Notes: generated by a model from the sequence alone, not told the origin. A stretch of 46,306 bases of DNA from Prosthecobacter debontii (GCA_945905735.1 CAMDQC010000024.1:1-46306); one strand, 5' to 3'. Counted from the first letter of the stretch, positions 34,201-41,700 are shown. Numbers and translations: made by a program.

Positions 34201-36160
34201 TGTTGATCGTCTGCGAAGTCGCTTCCAGCCTTGCGTGGAAAAGGAAATCCGGGTCGTTTACCGCCGACGTCATTCCCTGAATCGCGAGCACGTGATTCCC
34301 CGCTGTGAGCAGCGAAATGCGCGAGGCCAAATCGATGACTTCAAAGCGCGTACCGAGAATGTCCGAACGGTCGCCGCCCGTCGCCGCAGAGCTCCAGACC
34401 GGCGAAGCGGGCGCATTGGCCTCCGCGACTTTCACGCCGTCGATGTAGGCGACAAATCCATCGTCGTAGCGCGCAATCAGCTTCAGCGTATCGAACACCG
34501 TTCCCGCCGCGACGGTGAACGGGTAGCGGACAAACGCCGACGTGTTCACATTATACATTGGCGTCTTCACATCGGTGCCAATGAGTTGCACGTAGCTGGT
34601 GAAATCATTGCCGCTCACCACGACTTCGCCGAGCGAGAGCACGCTCGCTTCATCCGTATTTCCCTGCCCGGCGCTGCCGCTCAAATCGGGATCGGGGATG
34701 CGTTTCACCTCGACGTATTGTCCCACAAGCGAGCCACCGTAAAGCGCTGCGAGGTCGAGCGAAACCGTCGCGGGGCCGTTTGGATATGCGAAGCCCGCGT
34801 TCTCCGGATTCAGCAGCGGCGAGGTGTAAAGAACGGTCGTATTATCCGAATCGCGCACGGTCACTCGGATGTCGCGCATTCGGCTGCCGCAACAGCTTGA
34901 GCGATTGTAAATCGTGACGTTGTTCAGCTTCTTTCGTCCGTTCAAATTCAGCGTCCAAGTTGGGTTCGCATCGCCTCCCACAGTGTGGGTGAAATCGGTG
35001 AAGTTGTTGTTGTTGCCAGCACCCGCGGCACCAGCGCCGGTCGTGCTCTGCGATGCGGTTCCGCCCGGCGCGATGTTGAAATCTGGAGTCGGGCCACCTG
35101 CGACGATTGCAGTCGCCACGACTTCGCCGAGCGACAGCGTGTAGCTCCCGTGCGCCCCGTCGATTGCAGGATTCCCTGTGCGGTTCACCTTCACTTTCCG
35201 CCCCGTGATCGTGCCGCCGGTGAGCCCGATGAGATCGAGCGAAAGCGTCGCCGGGCCATTCAAAGCGTTGTTTGGATTTAACACCGCCGAAGTCCAAAGC
35301 GGCACATCCGAAGCATCCAAAATTTGCACCGTGATGTCGCGCATCCGCTCTGGGCAGCAGCCGCCGCCGCGATTGTAAATGAGGAGATTGGAAAGCGTTT
35401 GATCCGCGAGAAACGTGACCTTCCACCACGGATTCGCATCCGCCGCCGAGCCGATGGTGTGAGTGAAATTCGCCGTGGAGCCATCGTTCCCGTTCGACGC
35501 TGGATAGCCGCTCAGCTCGCTCGACTGCGTGGCGACCGAGCCCGCGAGCCGCGAGGCGTTCGTGGTCGCTGCGGGTGGCGGCGCGGTGTCGTAGCCGATT
35601 CCGCCTGTTGTCGTCCCGGTGGTCCACGAGCCGCCCGTCGGCGTCACCGCATTCCAGTCCACCGGCAACGCCCCAGCGTTTGCGGGCACGAGATAAGTCG
35701 GCGTCACCCCGCCGATGAGGTTCGCATTTCCCTGCGTGCGCGAGATGCCGTAGCTGTAGCCGTCGCGTTGCTTTGTGTAGGTAAATGCCGAGACCGCCCC
35801 CGCTCCCGGCGATTGCACGAGTGCGATGTAGCCGCCCGCCGAACTAAGCCCGAAATTTGTGTGCAACTCCGAGCCCGCGACCGCACGGTTTTTTCCAGAA
35901 GCGAAGACGACAAGGAACTGCCCGGAGTTCAGCGTCACCGCCGGAAACGCCCATTTTGTCGGCACCAGCGAGTTGTCAGTGAGGAAATAGCCGCTCAGAT
36001 TTACCGGCGTCGGGTCGGGGTTGTATATCTCAACCCAGTCTGAATGCGCACCATCCACATCCGTCAGCCCGTGCTGATTTTCTGCGACGAATTCGTTAAT
36101 TACAGGTGCCGCCGTCGCGACGGCAATGGAAGCGAGGAGTGCTAAAAGGAATATTCTCAT
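31232..36160 (-). CDS. Secreted lamin-tail / lectin-like / CotH kinase-domain protein
   Basis: A 1642-residue exported paralogue of the CotH protein at 7688-12730. The signal peptide is MRIFLLALLASIAVATA. Then come: a lamin-tail domain (APVINEFVAENQHG, HSDWVEIYNPD); two tandem F5/8- or fucolectin-like domains (about 35560-35120 and 35085-34600), each with a vicinal Cys pair before an arginine (GGGCCPERMRDI and RSSCCGSRMRDI) and ending SLGEVV; and a beta-sandwich with DDGFVAYIDGVKV. A chitobiase C-terminal-like domain (IYYTTNGNAPTP, about 34080) precedes the CotH domain (about 33760-32600) with NHDAEHTLG and DRTGPF. A second chitobiase-like motif (IYYTTNGTDPRAIGG) and lamin-tail domain follow. 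The C-terminus has DGDGLTALLEYALSG and ends RYFRVHLQMQ. Surface attachment and glycan binding are inferred; kinase activity is by homology only. Confidence 0.87.
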   Translation of the reverse strand: MRIFLLALLASIAVATAAPVINEFVAENQHGLTDVDGAHSDWVEIYNPDPTPVNLSGYFLTDNSLVPTKWAFPAVTLNSGQFLVVFASGKNRAVAGSELHTNFGLSSAGGYIALVQSPGAGAVSAFTYTKQRDGYSYGISRTQGNANLIGGVTPTYLVPANAGALPVDWNAVTPTGGSWTTGTTTGGIGYDTAPPPAATTNASRLAGSVATQSSELSGYPASNGNDGSTANFTHTIGSAADANPWWKVTFLADQTLSNLLIYNRGGGCCPERMRDITVQILDASDVPLWTSAVLNPNNALNGPATLSLDLIGLTGGTITGRKVKVNRTGNPAIDGAHGSYTLSLGEVVATAIVAGGPTPDFNIAPGGTASQSTTGAGAAGAGNNNNFTDFTHTVGGDANPTWTLNLNGRKKLNNVTIYNRSSCCGSRMRDIRVTVRDSDNTTVLYTSPLLNPENAGFAYPNGPATVSLDLAALYGGSLVGQYVEVKRIPDPDLSGSAGQGNTDEASVLSLGEVVVSGNDFTSYVQLIGTDVKTPMYNVNTSAFVRYPFTVAAGTVFDTLKLIARYDDGFVAYIDGVKVAEANAPASPVWSSAATGGDRSDILGTRFEVIDLASRISLLTAGNHVLAIQGMTSAVNDPDFLFHARLEATSQTINTFASHLSFPTPGGHNYSPWYLDFVGDTSFSVKRGFFTTAQSVSVTCLTADAQIYYTTNGNAPTPLNGTLYTAPINVAATTVLRARAFKTDWVPSNTDTQTYLFLADVLAQQPTGTPPAGWPTSPIPNAAGTNQVMVYGMDQNVRTLYGDTAMTAALTQIPSISIVTNQADLTDPTTGIYANAYGHGEDWERAASIEWLDSTKPAGFHGEFQHDCGLRIRGGYSRNAQYAKHSFRIYFRDSYSVGKLDYPIFGDAGTSEHDVIDLASSQNYSWVLGDGNDTMIRDPFARQTLIDTGSPGSRTKYFHLYLNGIYWGLYWFDERPSAGFGEAYFGGSKDDWDIVKTGNHVAGFVTEATDGYFDQMPNPAGGTMNAPWRELWNKHRAFATAPGVTQSGNSDLAAYFNMLGRNADGTRNPALPVLVNEDSLIDYMLCIFYTGDGDAPLSSFLSNDRANNWFAMRSRVTDQGFIFINHDAEHTLGAGSSQNDRTGPFNGGNQTNFAYSNPQWIFQDLAFSPEFRMRVADRAHKHLFNSGAMTPAVAQARMDALSAKINLAVRGHSMRWGDTARTPAFNATDWQNAVTGARNYLSNRHTTIVNQLRAYNLTTAYGDATAPLYPLTNAPTFSQHGGNVAGGYNLTISAPAGTIYYTTNGTDPRAIGGAIVGTTYSAALVLTQPTVTVKSRARSAGGEWSAITEATFFADVVPASNANIVFSEIHYHPAAPASPDITDSDEFEFLELTNISASSVNLTGAYFATGIDYTFPTTVLAPGSRLLLARNAAKYTERYGGAPYGIYTGRLSNSGENLTLRAPDLVTDIRVCSYSVTAPWPTEADGFGPSLVLKNPATNPNHSLAASWRASADVTPGGTDFTGYAAWKTTHGITSDSDDTDGDGLTALLEYALSGSPTGGSTAQLPTTIRNSDGTFTFIFRRALVADDVVHTIQETAALSVPFAPAAATLVSRTSAGGVETNIYTIPASASSQRYFRVHLQMQ

Positions 36161-36234
36161 GTGGAGTGGTGCTCACCATGTCCACAAAGGCGCACATTTC
36201 CACAAGAAAAGCCGCCCCTACGAAGGCCCGCGCT

Positions 36235-36708
36235 CTATTTCAGGATGATCGTCTTCTTCGTCGCCGCTGGCGTGCCGAAGCTGTCCATGAGCGTCGGAGC
36301 CATCGGTGCGGCCTTGGGCGCGGCGACCGGTTTCGGCGCTGCGCCGAGCGCCTGCCGGAGCGCGCCTTCCACGAGTTGCGCGCAGTGGATTTTCATCGGT
36401 GGGAGCGGGCCGAGCGGGGCGCTGAGGGCGGCACCATCCATCGCGAGGGCTTCCTCCGGCGTTTTGCCTTGGATGAGCTGCGTGGCGAGGCTGGCCACGG
36501 CGATGGCCGTCTCGCAGCCAAAGGTCTGGAAGCTCGCCTTATCAATCACCTTGCGCCCGTCTTCCTCGCGGAACTTGATCCACATCCGCAGCATGTCGCC
36601 GCAATCCGCGCTGCCCACCGTCCCCACAGCGTCGGCGTTTTCCATTTCGCCGAGGTTCTTTGGCTGGGCGATGGTGTCTTGGATTTTTTGGTGCAGGTCG
36701 TCGTTCAT
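36235..36708 (-). CDS. IscU/NifU-type iron-sulfur cluster scaffold protein
   Basis: A 157-residue cytosolic scaffold on which Fe-S clusters are built. The three ligand cysteines are present: Cys36 in GSADCGDML with the neighbouring Asp38, Cys65 in FQTFGCETAIAVAS, and Cys109 in PPMKIHCAQLVEG. After about residue 122 there is an unusual Ala/Pro/Lys-rich extension (APKPVAAPKAAPMAPTLMDS) ending KKTIILK, absent from classical IscU. The gene begins six bases after the rhodanese-like gene ends, so the two are almost certainly co-transcribed. No cysteine desulfurase, HscA/HscB or ferredoxin gene is adjacent. The CotH gene starts 74 bases downstream on the same strand. Confidence 0.9.
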   Translation of the reverse strand: MNDDLHQKIQDTIAQPKNLGEMENADAVGTVGSADCGDMLRMWIKFREEDGRKVIDKASFQTFGCETAIAVASLATQLIQGKTPEEALAMDGAALSAPLGPLPPMKIHCAQLVEGALRQALGAAPKPVAAPKAAPMAPTLMDSFGTPAATKKTIILK

Positions 36709-36714
36709 GGTGTT

Positions 36715-37245
36715 TTAGGCGACGTCGTAGCGGGGAAGCGCCGGGTCAATCTCGCAGCTCCATGCGTCGATTCCGCCCTTCATGCTCTTCGCGTTCTCCA
36801 CGCCGTGCCCGGCAAAATATGCCGCCGCATCCAGGCTGCGCACGCCGTGGTGGCAGACGAAAATAATGAGCTGCTCGCGAGGCCAGCCGCCGAGTTCGTG
36901 CATGACTTCCTGCGTCAGAAAAGTGCTCCCTTCAATATGCACGGCGTCCCATTCCTCGCGGGCTCGCACGTCCACCATGCAGGCCTTGCCGGCCTTTACC
37001 AGCTCTGCCGCTTGCTGGACGGTCACTTCCATCTCCGACTCCGCTTCGTGCGCTTCCACGATAGTTTTGATCACTTCATCCACGGGCAGATTCTCGTTGC
37101 GTGCGCAGACTTCGGCGAGCGTCTCATCGGGGCGAAAGCCGCAGCTCGAACACCCGCCCACATGGTAGCGCCGGAAGAGCGCCCGCTGCGCACTCGGGAA
37201 GCGCGCCACCAGTTCTTGCATCGTGATAGAAGGTTCAATCGTCAT
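36715..37245 (-). CDS. Rhodanese-like sulfurtransferase with N-terminal CxxC domain
   Basis: A 176-residue protein with two domains. Residues 1-65 form a small helical domain with HVGGCSSCGF (Cys32-x-x-Cys35), similar to the DUF1858/DUF542 domains of ScdA-like and hybrid-cluster-associated redox proteins. Residues 72-172 are a rhodanese domain with MVDVRAREEWDAVHIEGS, the active-site loop CHHGVRS (Cys131 would carry the persulfide) and GGIDAW. It is likely cytosolic. Directly upstream of, and co-transcribed with, the IscU-type scaffold gene, it may deliver sulfur or electrons to cluster assembly; this is inference from context. Confidence 0.9.
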   Translation of the reverse strand: MTIEPSITMQELVARFPSAQRALFRRYHVGGCSSCGFRPDETLAEVCARNENLPVDEVIKTIVEAHEAESEMEVTVQQAAELVKAGKACMVDVRAREEWDAVHIEGSTFLTQEVMHELGGWPREQLIIFVCHHGVRSLDAAAYFAGHGVENAKSMKGGIDAWSCEIDPALPRYDVA

Positions 37246-37291
37246 AGCCTACAGGTATCGGCTCGTGCCGCCGTAGGAGCAAACGGAAACT

Positions 37292-37314
37292 TGCGGCTCA
37301 ATCAAACAGCCGCA
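37292..37314 (-). terminator. Hairpin downstream of the FG-GAP gene
   Basis: The perfect arms TGCGGCT and AGCCGCA surround a 9-base loop, starting 29 bases after the stop of the minus-strand FG-GAP gene. On that strand it is followed by AGTTTCCGTTTG, a broken T-tract. It is probably a weak terminator or an RNA 3' stabiliser separating this gene from the rhodanese-IscU pair. Confidence 0.5.
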
Positions 37315-37343
37315 CCTTCTCGCGATGAAAGACTGACAGGCTA

Positions 37344-38603
37344 CTACTTCCGCGTGTGGACGAAGACGCCCTTTTTGTTGCCCACGACGACGTCCAGTTT
37401 GCCATCGCCGTTCACATCGGTTGCCATGACTTGGGTGCCTACGCCGCTGTCGGCGTCCACGAGGTGCGGAGTGTAGGTGGCCTTGCCATCAGCGCGTTTT
37501 AGCTCAAACCACCAGACCACGAACGGGCCGTTTGATTCTGGGTCGCCGCTCGGGCCGTGCGCCCAGCAACGCTTGCCGGTCACGAGGTCTTTGATTCCGT
37601 CGCCGTTCATGTCCACGAGGTCTAGGGCGTGCGGCTGGGAAAAGGTGACGCCGGTTTCGCCGGGCGCTTTGTCGGTGCCGGTGATGAGGTGTTTCGTCCA
37701 GCCCACTGCGCCGTCTTTGCTCGTCTGCTCAAACCACGCGACGCCCCAGGCGTGCGCGGCGAGGGAGGTGATGACGTCGGTCTTCCCGTCGCCATTCACA
37801 TCGTAGCCAAATTGCTGTGCGCCGAGGCCGAACATGGCTTCGTGTTTTACCCACGGGGTCTTGCCGTCCCAATTTGCAGGCTGCTCCCACCAGCCGGTGC
37901 CTTCGAGGATGTCGGTGCGTCCGTCGCTGTTGATGTCGCCGTAGCCGATGCCGTGGGTAAATTTCTGGAATGCTTTGTTGGGCTCGCCGGAGATGTTCAT
38001 CCACTTCCAGTCGGCGGTGGGGTTTTTCGGGTCGGCTTTGGAGTAGCCGAGGGTGCCGTTGCTCATGGCGAGGAGGTCGGGCACTTTGTCGCCGTCAATG
38101 TCTGCAAGCATCGGCGATTCGTTGTCGGTGACGGCGAGGACGTTGCGGCGCTGCCACGGTGCGTCTTTGCCCTGCGGGTTTTCCCACCAAAAAGTTTCTT
38201 TACCGGGGAAGCCGATGACGAGGTAGTCGGCCCAGCCGTCGCCGTTGAAGTCTGCGGAGTAGCTCACGAAGTTGTTCGAGTATTCGTTCTCGCCGCTGAG
38301 GAAGCCCTTCCAGCCGGGAATCTTCGTGCCGGTGGTATCGCCTTTTTTGACGAAGTGTTTGTCGCCCATGTCATAGATGGTCGAGCGCTTTGCAAAGTCG
38401 GGCCCGGCATACCAGAACGGGCCGCTGAGGATGTCGTTTTTGCCGTCCTTATTTACGTCGGCGACGCAGGCTCCTTCGGCCCAAAAATGTTCGGTGAGAA
38501 CTTGCTTGGACCACTGGCCGGACGGTGCTGGCGGTGGTGTGGAGATCTGCTGCGCGAAGGCGGCGACGGTAGTGACGGAGAGGACGAGAGCGATGGTTTT
38601 CAT
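37344..38603 (-). CDS. Secreted FG-GAP/VCBS repeat protein
   Basis: A 419-residue exported protein. ATG at 38603 gives a signal peptide (KTIALVLSVTTVAAFA); the longer frame from a TTG at 38708 buries it. Seven calcium-loop-like repeats are visible: DVNKDGKNDIL, DFNGDGWADYL, DIDGDKVPDLL, DINSDGRTDIL, DVNGDGKTDVI, DMNGDGIKDLV and DVNGDGKLDVV. These are the blades of an FG-GAP beta-propeller, which are usually Ca2+-binding. WF/WWENP motifs between blades recur, typical of the PVC versions. The length suggests a single seven-bladed propeller with no extra catalytic domain. It probably binds a surface ligand or partner protein. About 210 bases upstream separate it from the next gene. Confidence 0.87.
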   Translation of the reverse strand: MKTIALVLSVTTVAAFAQQISTPPPAPSGQWSKQVLTEHFWAEGACVADVNKDGKNDILSGPFWYAGPDFAKRSTIYDMGDKHFVKKGDTTGTKIPGWKGFLSGENEYSNNFVSYSADFNGDGWADYLVIGFPGKETFWWENPQGKDAPWQRRNVLAVTDNESPMLADIDGDKVPDLLAMSNGTLGYSKADPKNPTADWKWMNISGEPNKAFQKFTHGIGYGDINSDGRTDILEGTGWWEQPANWDGKTPWVKHEAMFGLGAQQFGYDVNGDGKTDVITSLAAHAWGVAWFEQTSKDGAVGWTKHLITGTDKAPGETGVTFSQPHALDLVDMNGDGIKDLVTGKRCWAHGPSGDPESNGPFVVWWFELKRADGKATYTPHLVDADSGVGTQVMATDVNGDGKLDVVVGNKKGVFVHTRK

Positions 38604-38815
38604 AGCGGGCGCATGGATTGCGGGGAACGCCAGTGAGCGCAAGGCAGAAGTTGACATCTCCTTTGCAAAGGAAGTGACGAAACGTGAAAGTAGGTGCGTC
38701 AGCAGCAACTAGGGGTGGGGGTGATTACAAGTGGAATTCAGAAGGCGGATGACCTGGAGGGCGGGTCCCGGTTTATCGGCGAATGGGAGGGTATTGCGTC
38801 TGGTGGGAGTCGGTT

Positions 38816-39157
38816 TCATAGAAGAATGCCCACGAGAACTCCAGTCAAGGGTATGAGAAGCGCGAGGCAGAGAATGCCAATGTGTAGAATGAGGGTCCTT
38901 TGCGGAAACAAGGGGTACCATAAATAATACGCGTTTAGAAAAATCGCTCCGCATATCAACTGTGCGATGTGAACGTTTAACGTCGTTCCGGTAAGGAAAT
39001 ATCCAGTGGATGAAGCGGTGAAAAATCTAAAGCGCGCGAAACCGTCAGAATAGATCCGAACTACTTGAAAGAGGATCGCTGCAGGAAGGACGAGTCCTCT
39101 GAATAGCAAAGACCACGGCCTTTCGAAAAACGGAGATGGTAGGTGTTCAGAGGACAT
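38816..39157 (-). CDS. Small integral membrane protein (113 aa), unknown
   Basis: A 113-residue hydrophobic protein with about three predicted membrane helices: LLFRGLVLPAAILFQVV, LNVHIAQLICGAIFLNAYYLW and ILHIGILCLALLIPLTGVLVG. I do not recognise a family. The hydrophobicity pattern and the absence of an equally good overlapping frame support it as real, but the base composition of this stretch (38.7-39.5 kb) looks less GC-rich than its surroundings, which may mark acquired DNA. It is downstream of, and on the same strand as, the degenerate copy of the oxidoreductase 3' end. Confidence 0.6.
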   Translation of the reverse strand: MSSEHLPSPFFERPWSLLFRGLVLPAAILFQVVRIYSDGFARFRFFTASSTGYFLTGTTLNVHIAQLICGAIFLNAYYLWYPLFPQRTLILHIGILCLALLIPLTGVLVGILL

Positions 39158-39190
39158 CGGTAATGGTTCGCGGATGTTCGGCGGTGTGGG

Positions 39191-39277
39191 TCATTTCGCA
39201 ATCAACTGCACGCCGTCGGCGACTATGATGCCGTCGGTGTCTTTTGTGGTGGTGGTAATGTTGCAGAAGGGAGTCAT
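39191..39277 (-). pseudogene. Remnant copy of the 3' end of the FAD oxidoreductase gene
   Basis: A 28-codon frame whose last ~21 residues (TTTKDTDGIIVADGVQLIAK) closely match the C-terminus of the neighbouring FAD-dependent oxidoreductase (TTKDTDGFVVADGIQLIAK), including the stop codon position. The similar DNA runs about 74 bases (39191-39264 against 39590-39663), with roughly four bases in five identical. No upstream part of the oxidoreductase is found between them; instead a small membrane-protein gene fills the interval. It is a decayed duplication, not an expressed gene in any obvious way. Confidence 0.7.
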
Positions 39278-39289
39278 AGAGGGTTTCGC

Positions 39290-39571
39290 TTACTCGTTTT
39301 TCGGCGGCTGTTCGGTATTTGTGGCGGACGAGGTTCTGCTTTTCTCGCGCTCTTCAAGCTCACGAATGCGCTGGGACATCATCCGAATCGATTCGCTCTC
39401 TTTATTCCAATGGTCAGATTCGGATAAGAGATACCCGATCCTCACAGCGGCACCCATGGCGGCTGCCATCATCACATGCAAAGTTACTTCGGAATACCCG
39501 AGCCTTAAAATGGCAGCCGAGCCGGCTATCATGACCAAAGAGATGAGTAGGTAGCGGTAGAATGATCTCAT
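39290..39571 (-). CDS. Small membrane protein with C-terminal coiled coil (93 aa)
   Basis: A 93-residue protein with two probable membrane helices (FYRYLLISLVMIAGSAAIL, VTLHVMMAAAMGAAVRIGYLL) and a charged, likely cytosolic coiled coil (ESESIRMMSQRIRELEEREK). The family is unknown. It starts 18 bases after the FAD oxidoreductase stop, on the same strand, so is likely expressed with it. It is bracketed by the true 3' end of that gene and the degenerate second copy, as if it had entered or been shuffled together with the duplicated end. Confidence 0.6.
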   Translation of the reverse strand: MRSFYRYLLISLVMIAGSAAILRLGYSEVTLHVMMAAAMGAAVRIGYLLSESDHWNKESESIRMMSQRIRELEEREKSRTSSATNTEQPPKNE

Positions 39572-39589
39572 CGGTGGTTACCGGTTGTT

Positions 39590-41653
39590 TCATTTTGCAA
39601 TCAACTGGATGCCGTCAGCAACAACGAAGCCGTCAGTGTCTTTTGTGGTGATGGTGATGGTGAGTTGGTCGGTGGTTTTGAACTCAAAGGTGCCTAAAAT
39701 GGCGCTGCCTTCTTTGAGTTGCTCGTTCACGCGCACGTCAATGTTGCGGCCTGCTCCGATGAGGTTGATGGGGACGTTGGTGGCTCGGTTAGGGTTTGGC
39801 GGGTAGTGGAAGTGGATTTCGTAGGTGCCGGGTTTTTCGATGGGGATGGTCCAGGTGAGGGTTTTTTCGCCTTTGCCGATGTTGCCGTCGTGGATGTAGC
39901 CGTCGCCGATTCTTTGGGTGCCGTTTACGTTGCCGGGGGTCCAGTCGCCGAGCTTTTGGGCGGTGGTGTCGTCGATGAGTTGGCCGTCGAGTTTTACGGA
40001 TGGGGGTTTTGTTGCGGAGCTTGGGGGGCGGGTGTAGTCGAGGATTTGTCCGTCTTTTTCGAGGCGGGCTTTGAGTTTGTCGTAGGGGACTTCTTGGACG
40101 GGGGTGTTGGCTTCGAGTGCGAGGATGGCGGCGGTGGTGGCGCTTTGGCCGAGGATCATGAAGACGGGTTCCATTCGGATGCTGCCGTAGGCGATGTGGG
40201 TGGTGGAGCATGCGACGGGGACTAGGAGGTTTGTGGCGTCGGTTTTGTGGGGGAGGAGTGCGCCGTAGTCGATGGGGTAGGGTCCGCCGGGGTTTACTTG
40301 GACGTCGCCTTCGTTGCGGGCGAAGCCGCGGGCATCGACGTAGCGTTGGACGTTGTGGGAGTCCATGTTGTAGGAGCCCATGCCGATGCTGCGGGGTGTA
40401 GGGATTTTGCGGGTGAGGTGGTTTTCGTTGATGATGGTTTCGCCAGTCATGCGGCGGGCTTCGCGGACGTAGATTTGGTGGGACCAGCCGCCGTTGTCGG
40501 TGAATTCGTCTTTGGGCAGGCCCCATTGGTTCATGCGCTGGCGGATGTCTTCGGGGATGCTGGGGTCGTTGGCTAGGAAGTAGAGGAGGCCTTTTTGATA
40601 TGTCTCGTGCTCTTTGAGGATTTCGCGGCGGCGTTCGTAGGTGGCGTCGGGGTAGTCGTAGTTCATGCCGATGTTGTCGAAGGAGTATGCGCCGTGGTTG
40701 TTGGTGTCGGTTTTGTGGTTGGGGATGGGGTCGAATTTGGCGATGATGTTGCCCCATTTCCAGCCGGCGGCGATGTAGCGTTTGAGCAGTTCGTATTGTG
40801 CGGGGTCGTAGCCGTCGGGCCGTGCGAAGGGGATGCGGTTTGCGGGGTCGTTGGTGAGGCACATGCGGTAGCAGTAGGCTTGGATGCGTTTGTCGCCGTC
40901 GCCGTCTTTGCCGGGGTCGCCGTCGTGGATGCGGGGGACGAGGCCGCTGGTTTTGTCGCCGGGGATTTTGTAGGGGCTGACGTCGCGGTCGAACTGATGG
41001 CTCTTCGAGTGGGCGGCTACGATGCCGTTGAGGGTTTCGTTGAATTGGGACTTGGGCTCGCGGCCGACGGTGTAGGGGATGCGGGCGGCGGCCATGAGGT
41101 CGCCTTCGTAGGTGGCGTCGATAAACATGGCGCCGGTGTATGTTTGGCCGGTGAGCATGGTGATGCTTTGGATGCGGGCGTCTTTTTTGAGGACGCCGCG
41201 GTCGCGGTCGAGCCACTGGTCGCGGAATACGGGGATGTTGTGTTCTTTGATGAGGCCCTCGAAGACGCGCTCGGCAACGCTCGGCTCGAATATCCACATG
41301 GTGCGGTTTTCGCCGTCCATGGCTGCGGTGCCCTGGCCTTTGTTTCCGTATTCGGTTTTCTTCTGCTGCTTCCAGGAGGTGTCTTTTTGGTACTCCAAAT
41401 AGATGCGGTGGTAGAAGTCGCGGGCGAGTCCGCCGATGACGGATTTATTGCCGGTGTCGGTCCAGCCGAGTCCGCCGCTGGAGAGGCCGCCGAGGTGTTT
41501 GTCGGGCCCGACGAGGACGACTGTTTTGCCCATTTTTTTGGCCTGCACGGCGGCGATGACGCCCGCAGAGGTGCCGCCGTAAACGACGACGTCGTATTGC
41601 TGGGCTGTGGCGATGCTGGTGAGTGTCGCGAGGACGAGGAGTGTGTTGCGCAT
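39590..41653 (-). CDS. Exported FAD-dependent oxidoreductase with golvesin/xanthan-lyase-like tail
   Basis: A 687-residue protein. ATG at 41653 gives a signal peptide (RNTLLVLATLTSIATA); the frame reaching 42091 is antisense to the neighbouring operon. The FAD-binding motif follows at once (YDVVVYGGTSAGVIAAVQA, then GKTVVLV and HLGGLSSGGLGWTDTG), typical of the FAD_oxidored (PF12831) family abundant in Planctomycetes and Verrucomicrobia. Further family motifs are FIDATYEGDLMAAA, CYRMCLTND and SIGMGSYNMDSHN. The C-terminal ~130 residues (from about 555; GTYEIHFHYPPNPNRATNVP, ending DGFVVADGIQLIAK) resemble a golvesin or xanthan-lyase carbohydrate-binding-like domain. An extracellular sugar or polyol substrate is plausible but unproven. 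A partial copy of its 3' end lies about 0.4 kb downstream. Confidence 0.87.
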   Translation of the reverse strand: MRNTLLVLATLTSIATAQQYDVVVYGGTSAGVIAAVQAKKMGKTVVLVGPDKHLGGLSSGGLGWTDTGNKSVIGGLARDFYHRIYLEYQKDTSWKQQKKTEYGNKGQGTAAMDGENRTMWIFEPSVAERVFEGLIKEHNIPVFRDQWLDRDRGVLKKDARIQSITMLTGQTYTGAMFIDATYEGDLMAAARIPYTVGREPKSQFNETLNGIVAAHSKSHQFDRDVSPYKIPGDKTSGLVPRIHDGDPGKDGDGDKRIQAYCYRMCLTNDPANRIPFARPDGYDPAQYELLKRYIAAGWKWGNIIAKFDPIPNHKTDTNNHGAYSFDNIGMNYDYPDATYERRREILKEHETYQKGLLYFLANDPSIPEDIRQRMNQWGLPKDEFTDNGGWSHQIYVREARRMTGETIINENHLTRKIPTPRSIGMGSYNMDSHNVQRYVDARGFARNEGDVQVNPGGPYPIDYGALLPHKTDATNLLVPVACSTTHIAYGSIRMEPVFMILGQSATTAAILALEANTPVQEVPYDKLKARLEKDGQILDYTRPPSSATKPPSVKLDGQLIDDTTAQKLGDWTPGNVNGTQRIGDGYIHDGNIGKGEKTLTWTIPIEKPGTYEIHFHYPPNPNRATNVPINLIGAGRNIDVRVNEQLKEGSAILGTFEFKTTDQLTITITTKDTDGFVVADGIQLIAK

Positions 41654-41684
41654 GCGGCGGAGGGTGGAGATTTGGGGGGATTGT

Positions 41685-41700
41685 GCAAGCGGGGGCTTGC
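41685..41700. repeat. Hairpin in the divergent FAD oxidoreductase / GAF-HlyD promoter gap
   Basis: The perfect arms GCAAGC (41685-41690) and GCTTGC (41695-41700) enclose a GGGG loop. It lies in the 81-base gap between the oxidoreductase start (41653) and the plus-strand operon start (41735). It is a candidate operator or leader hairpin; no T-tract follows. Confidence 0.4.

Noticed and set aside
36161-36234. Two TTGTGGA-like direct repeats upstream of the second CotH gene
   Set aside because: Short, imperfect context and only two copies; not enough to call an operator.
38709-38954. 81-codon minus-strand ORF downstream of the small membrane-protein gene
   Set aside because: No hydrophobic or domain pattern, Pro/Ser/His-rich, and it overlaps the better supported frame at 38816-39157.
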